From the NCBI RefSeq assembly GCF_030815855.1, contig NZ_JAUSXG010000001.1, positions 1,612,001 to 1,676,000 on the forward strand: a stretch of DNA of 64,000 nucleotides, in the 5' to 3' direction. The notes below the pieces were generated by a model. The model was not told where the DNA came from, did not search any database, and saw nothing but the letters and a program-made list of their open reading frames with translations. A program made the position numbers and the translations under genes. This document shows, one piece after another, positions 62,312 through 64,000 of the stretch. This DNA comes from Variovorax paradoxus (lineage in GTDB: Bacteria > Pseudomonadota > Gammaproteobacteria > Burkholderiales > Burkholderiaceae_C). How positions within the stretch are numbered: the stretch's first letter is position 1; each line of letters opens with the position of its first letter.

Positions 62312-63013
62312 ATGTTGCAAGTCCGTAAATCTCAGGAACGCGGCTATGCCGACCATGGCTGGCTGCGCTCGTTTCACAGCTTTTCTTTTGCCGGCTACTA
62401 CGACCCGGCCCACATGGGTTTCGGCAACCTGCGGGTGATCAACGAAGACCGGGTGGCCGCGGGCGCCGGCTTCGGTACCCATGGCCACAAGGACATGGAA
62501 ATCATCAGCTACGTGCTTTCGGGCGAACTGGCGCACAAGGACAGCATGGGCAACGTGGAGTCCATTCCGCCGGGCGACGTGCAGCGCATGAGCGCGGGCC
62601 GCGGCGTGATGCACAGCGAGTTCAACCACAAGGCCGACGAGACCACGCATTTTCTGCAGATCTGGATCGAGCCGAACGTGCGCGGCATTGCGCCCGGCTA
62701 CGAGCAGAAGAAGTTCAGCGACGCTGAGAAGCGCGGCAAGCTGCGCCTCGTGGCCTCGCCCGACGGCGCCGACGGCTCGGTGACTGTGCATGCCGATGCG
62801 CGCCTGTTCGCAGGCCTGCTCGACGGCGACGAGAAGGCCAGCCTGGCGCTCGACCCCCAGCGCAAGAGCTATGTGCACTTGGTGCGCGGCGAGCTCGAGG
62901 TCAACGGCCAGAAGCTCTCGGGCGGCGACGCCGCGATGCTCCAGGGCGAATCGCAGCTCACGCTCGGCGCCGGCAAGGACGCCGAAGTGCTGGTGTTCGA
63001 CCTGGCCGCCTGA
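62312..63013 (+). CDS. Pirin family protein
   Basis: A 233-residue bicupin of the YhaK-like pirin group, some of which oxidise quercetin. The N-terminal cupin has the metal-ligand block GTHGHKDMEIISYVLSGEL near residue 55 and GVMHSEFNH near residue 97. The C-terminal cupin is degenerate in ligands, as usual. GAAGGAG precedes the start. It leads a row with DoxX and a quinone reductase, opposite a LysR gene, suggesting a redox or electrophile stress unit. Confidence 0.92.
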   Translation: MLQVRKSQERGYADHGWLRSFHSFSFAGYYDPAHMGFGNLRVINEDRVAAGAGFGTHGHKDMEIISYVLSGELAHKDSMGNVESIPPGDVQRMSAGRGVMHSEFNHKADETTHFLQIWIEPNVRGIAPGYEQKKFSDAEKRGKLRLVASPDGADGSVTVHADARLFAGLLDGDEKASLALDPQRKSYVHLVRGELEVNGQKLSGGDAAMLQGESQLTLGAGKDAEVLVFDLAA

Positions 63014-63082
63014 GCAGGCGCGCTCTTTGCTCCTGTTTCTTTTCTCTCGAATTTCAACTTTCAACAACCGAGGAGTTTCATC

Positions 63083-63520
63083 ATGACAACCACCGCAATC
63101 AACGCAAGCGCCACGTCCAACCCCACCGCCGCGCAGGACACGCTGGCCCTCGTCGGCCGCATCTTGCTGGCACTGCTTTTCGTGCCCGCGGGCTTCAGCA
63201 AGCTCATGGGCTTTGCCGGCACGGTGGGGTACATCTCGTCGGTCGGCGCGCCGCTGCCGCAGGTTGCGGCAGTCATCGCGATCATCGTGGAGCTGGGCCT
63301 GGGCCTGATGCTGCTCGTCGGCTTCAAGACGCGCCTGGCGGCCATCGTGCTGGCGGTGTTCACCGTGGCGGCTTCGGTGCTGTTCCACAATTACTGGAGC
63401 ATGCCCGCCGACAAGGCCTTCGTGAACCAGCTGATGTTCTTCAAGAACATCGCCATCTCGGGTGGCCTGCTCGCCTTCGTGGCCTTCGGCGCCGGCCGCT
63501 TCAGCATCGACAAGCGCTGA
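63083..63520 (+). CDS. DoxX family membrane protein
   Basis: A 145-residue inner-membrane protein with four hydrophobic segments and the family opening LALVGRILLALLFVPAGFSKLMGFAGTVGY split over residues 23-52. The N-terminal 20 residues are polar. DoxX proteins are linked to redox control and thiol stress in other bacteria, with no fixed reaction. It lies between pirin and the flavodoxin-like gene on the same strand. GAGGAG precedes the start. Confidence 0.9.
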   Translation: MTTTAINASATSNPTAAQDTLALVGRILLALLFVPAGFSKLMGFAGTVGYISSVGAPLPQVAAVIAIIVELGLGLMLLVGFKTRLAAIVLAVFTVAASVLFHNYWSMPADKAFVNQLMFFKNIAISGGLLAFVAFGAGRFSIDKR

Positions 63521-63571
63521 TCGGTTGCGCCTGCTCCCCTGATTTTTTCAACTCCAACACAAAGTAACTTC

Positions 63572-64000
63572 ATGTCCAAGATCGCAGTCGTTTTTCATTC
63601 GGGCTACGGCCACACGCAACGCATGGCCCAGGCCGTGGCGGAAGGCGCCAACGCCGAGCTGGTCCAGATCGACGCGGACGGCAACCTTCCGGCCGGAGGC
63701 TGGGAGACGTTGAACGCGGCCGACGCCATCATCATGGGTTCGCCGACCTACATGGGCAGCGTGAGCTGGCAGTTCAAGAAGTTCGCGGACGCGTCGTCCA
63801 AGCCCTGGTTCACGCAGGCCTGGAAGGACAAGATGTTCGCGGGCTTCACCAACAGCGCATCGATGAACGGCGACAAGCTGTCGACGCTGCACTACCTGTT
63901 CACGCTGGCAATGCAGCAGGGCGGCGTCTGGGTCGGTACCGCGATCATGCCGAGCAACACCAAGGCCGCGCAGCGCAACGACATCAACTACGTGGCTTCG
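63572..64000 (+). CDS. Flavodoxin/WrbA-like NAD(P)H:quinone oxidoreductase (partial)
   Basis: The first 143 residues of a flavodoxin-fold reductase; the gene is cut by the window end. The FMN phosphate loop is VVFHSGYGHTQRMAQAVAEG (residues 6-25) and the second FMN region is IIMGSPTYMGSVSWQFKKF near residue 53. Such enzymes reduce quinones by two electrons and limit oxidative damage. It follows DoxX and pirin, in keeping with a stress-response unit. Confidence 0.88.
   Translation, partial: MSKIAVVFHSGYGHTQRMAQAVAEGANAELVQIDADGNLPAGGWETLNAADAIIMGSPTYMGSVSWQFKKFADASSKPWFTQAWKDKMFAGFTNSASMNGDKLSTLHYLFTLAMQQGGVWVGTAIMPSNTKAAQRNDINYVAS

Overview
The window comes from a high-GC betaproteobacterium. 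The gene content fits Comamonadaceae, and a Variovorax-like genome is my best guess: many orphan TctC/Bug periplasmic binding proteins, a urt-fmd cluster, tcuAB genes, and many LysR regulators beside small catabolic genes. The species cannot be fixed from sequence reading alone. No phage, insertion sequence, CRISPR array or rRNA was seen. One tRNA-Gly(CCC) is present.

Layout. 0.4-2.1 kb: two SAM-methyltransferase-like genes behind an AT-richer leader. 2.1-4.3 kb: tRNA-Gly, a HigA antitoxin with only the tail of its HigB partner, and three small genes of unknown function. 4.4-9.2 kb: a ferritin-like protein divergent from alaS, then a panE-like reductase coupled to alaS. 9.8-14.1 kb: a lipoprotein M1 aminopeptidase, a small lipoprotein and two orphan solute-binding proteins. 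14.3-16.3 kb: a remnant of an EamA transporter, a histidine kinase and a secreted Gly/Ala/Thr/Pro-rich protein. 16.3-27.8 kb: a LuxR-type response regulator and a very large transporter-kinase-receiver fusion, divergent from urtABCDE-fmdA-fmdB (uptake of urea or short amides plus formamidase). The urt operon carries two long inverted-repeat elements. 28-30.7 kb: a small secreted protein and a GH3 beta-glucosidase.

30.8-39.7 kb is a long minus-strand run: an HD-domain protein, two class II aldolase-like proteins, a bile-acid-type symporter, a LysR regulator, TcuA and TcuB, a TctC protein and a 2-hydroxyacid dehydrogenase. It looks like a tricarboxylate or hydroxyacid catabolic supercluster, with a divergent Crp/Fnr regulator at its upstream end. 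40.5-41.7 kb holds an orphan Leu/Ile/Val-type binding protein. 41.8-51.0 kb is a tightly packed operon (ABC importer, enolase-superfamily enzyme, aldose epimerase, DapA-family enzyme, TctC) divergent from a GntR/FadR-type regulator, probably for a sugar acid; two palindromes sharing the same half-site lie between them.

51.0-57.6 kb is a mixed region: rifampin ADP-ribosyltransferase, LysR, a truncated NTF2-like gene overlapping an SDR gene, a secreted alpha/beta hydrolase, a cupin, an epimerase and a MocR regulator. 57.6-64 kb: trmB and gluQ-like tRNA genes, an FAD oxidoreductase, a Phd/YefM-ParE toxin-antitoxin pair with a perfect operator palindrome, LysR, pirin, DoxX and a flavodoxin-like quinone reductase cut by the window end.
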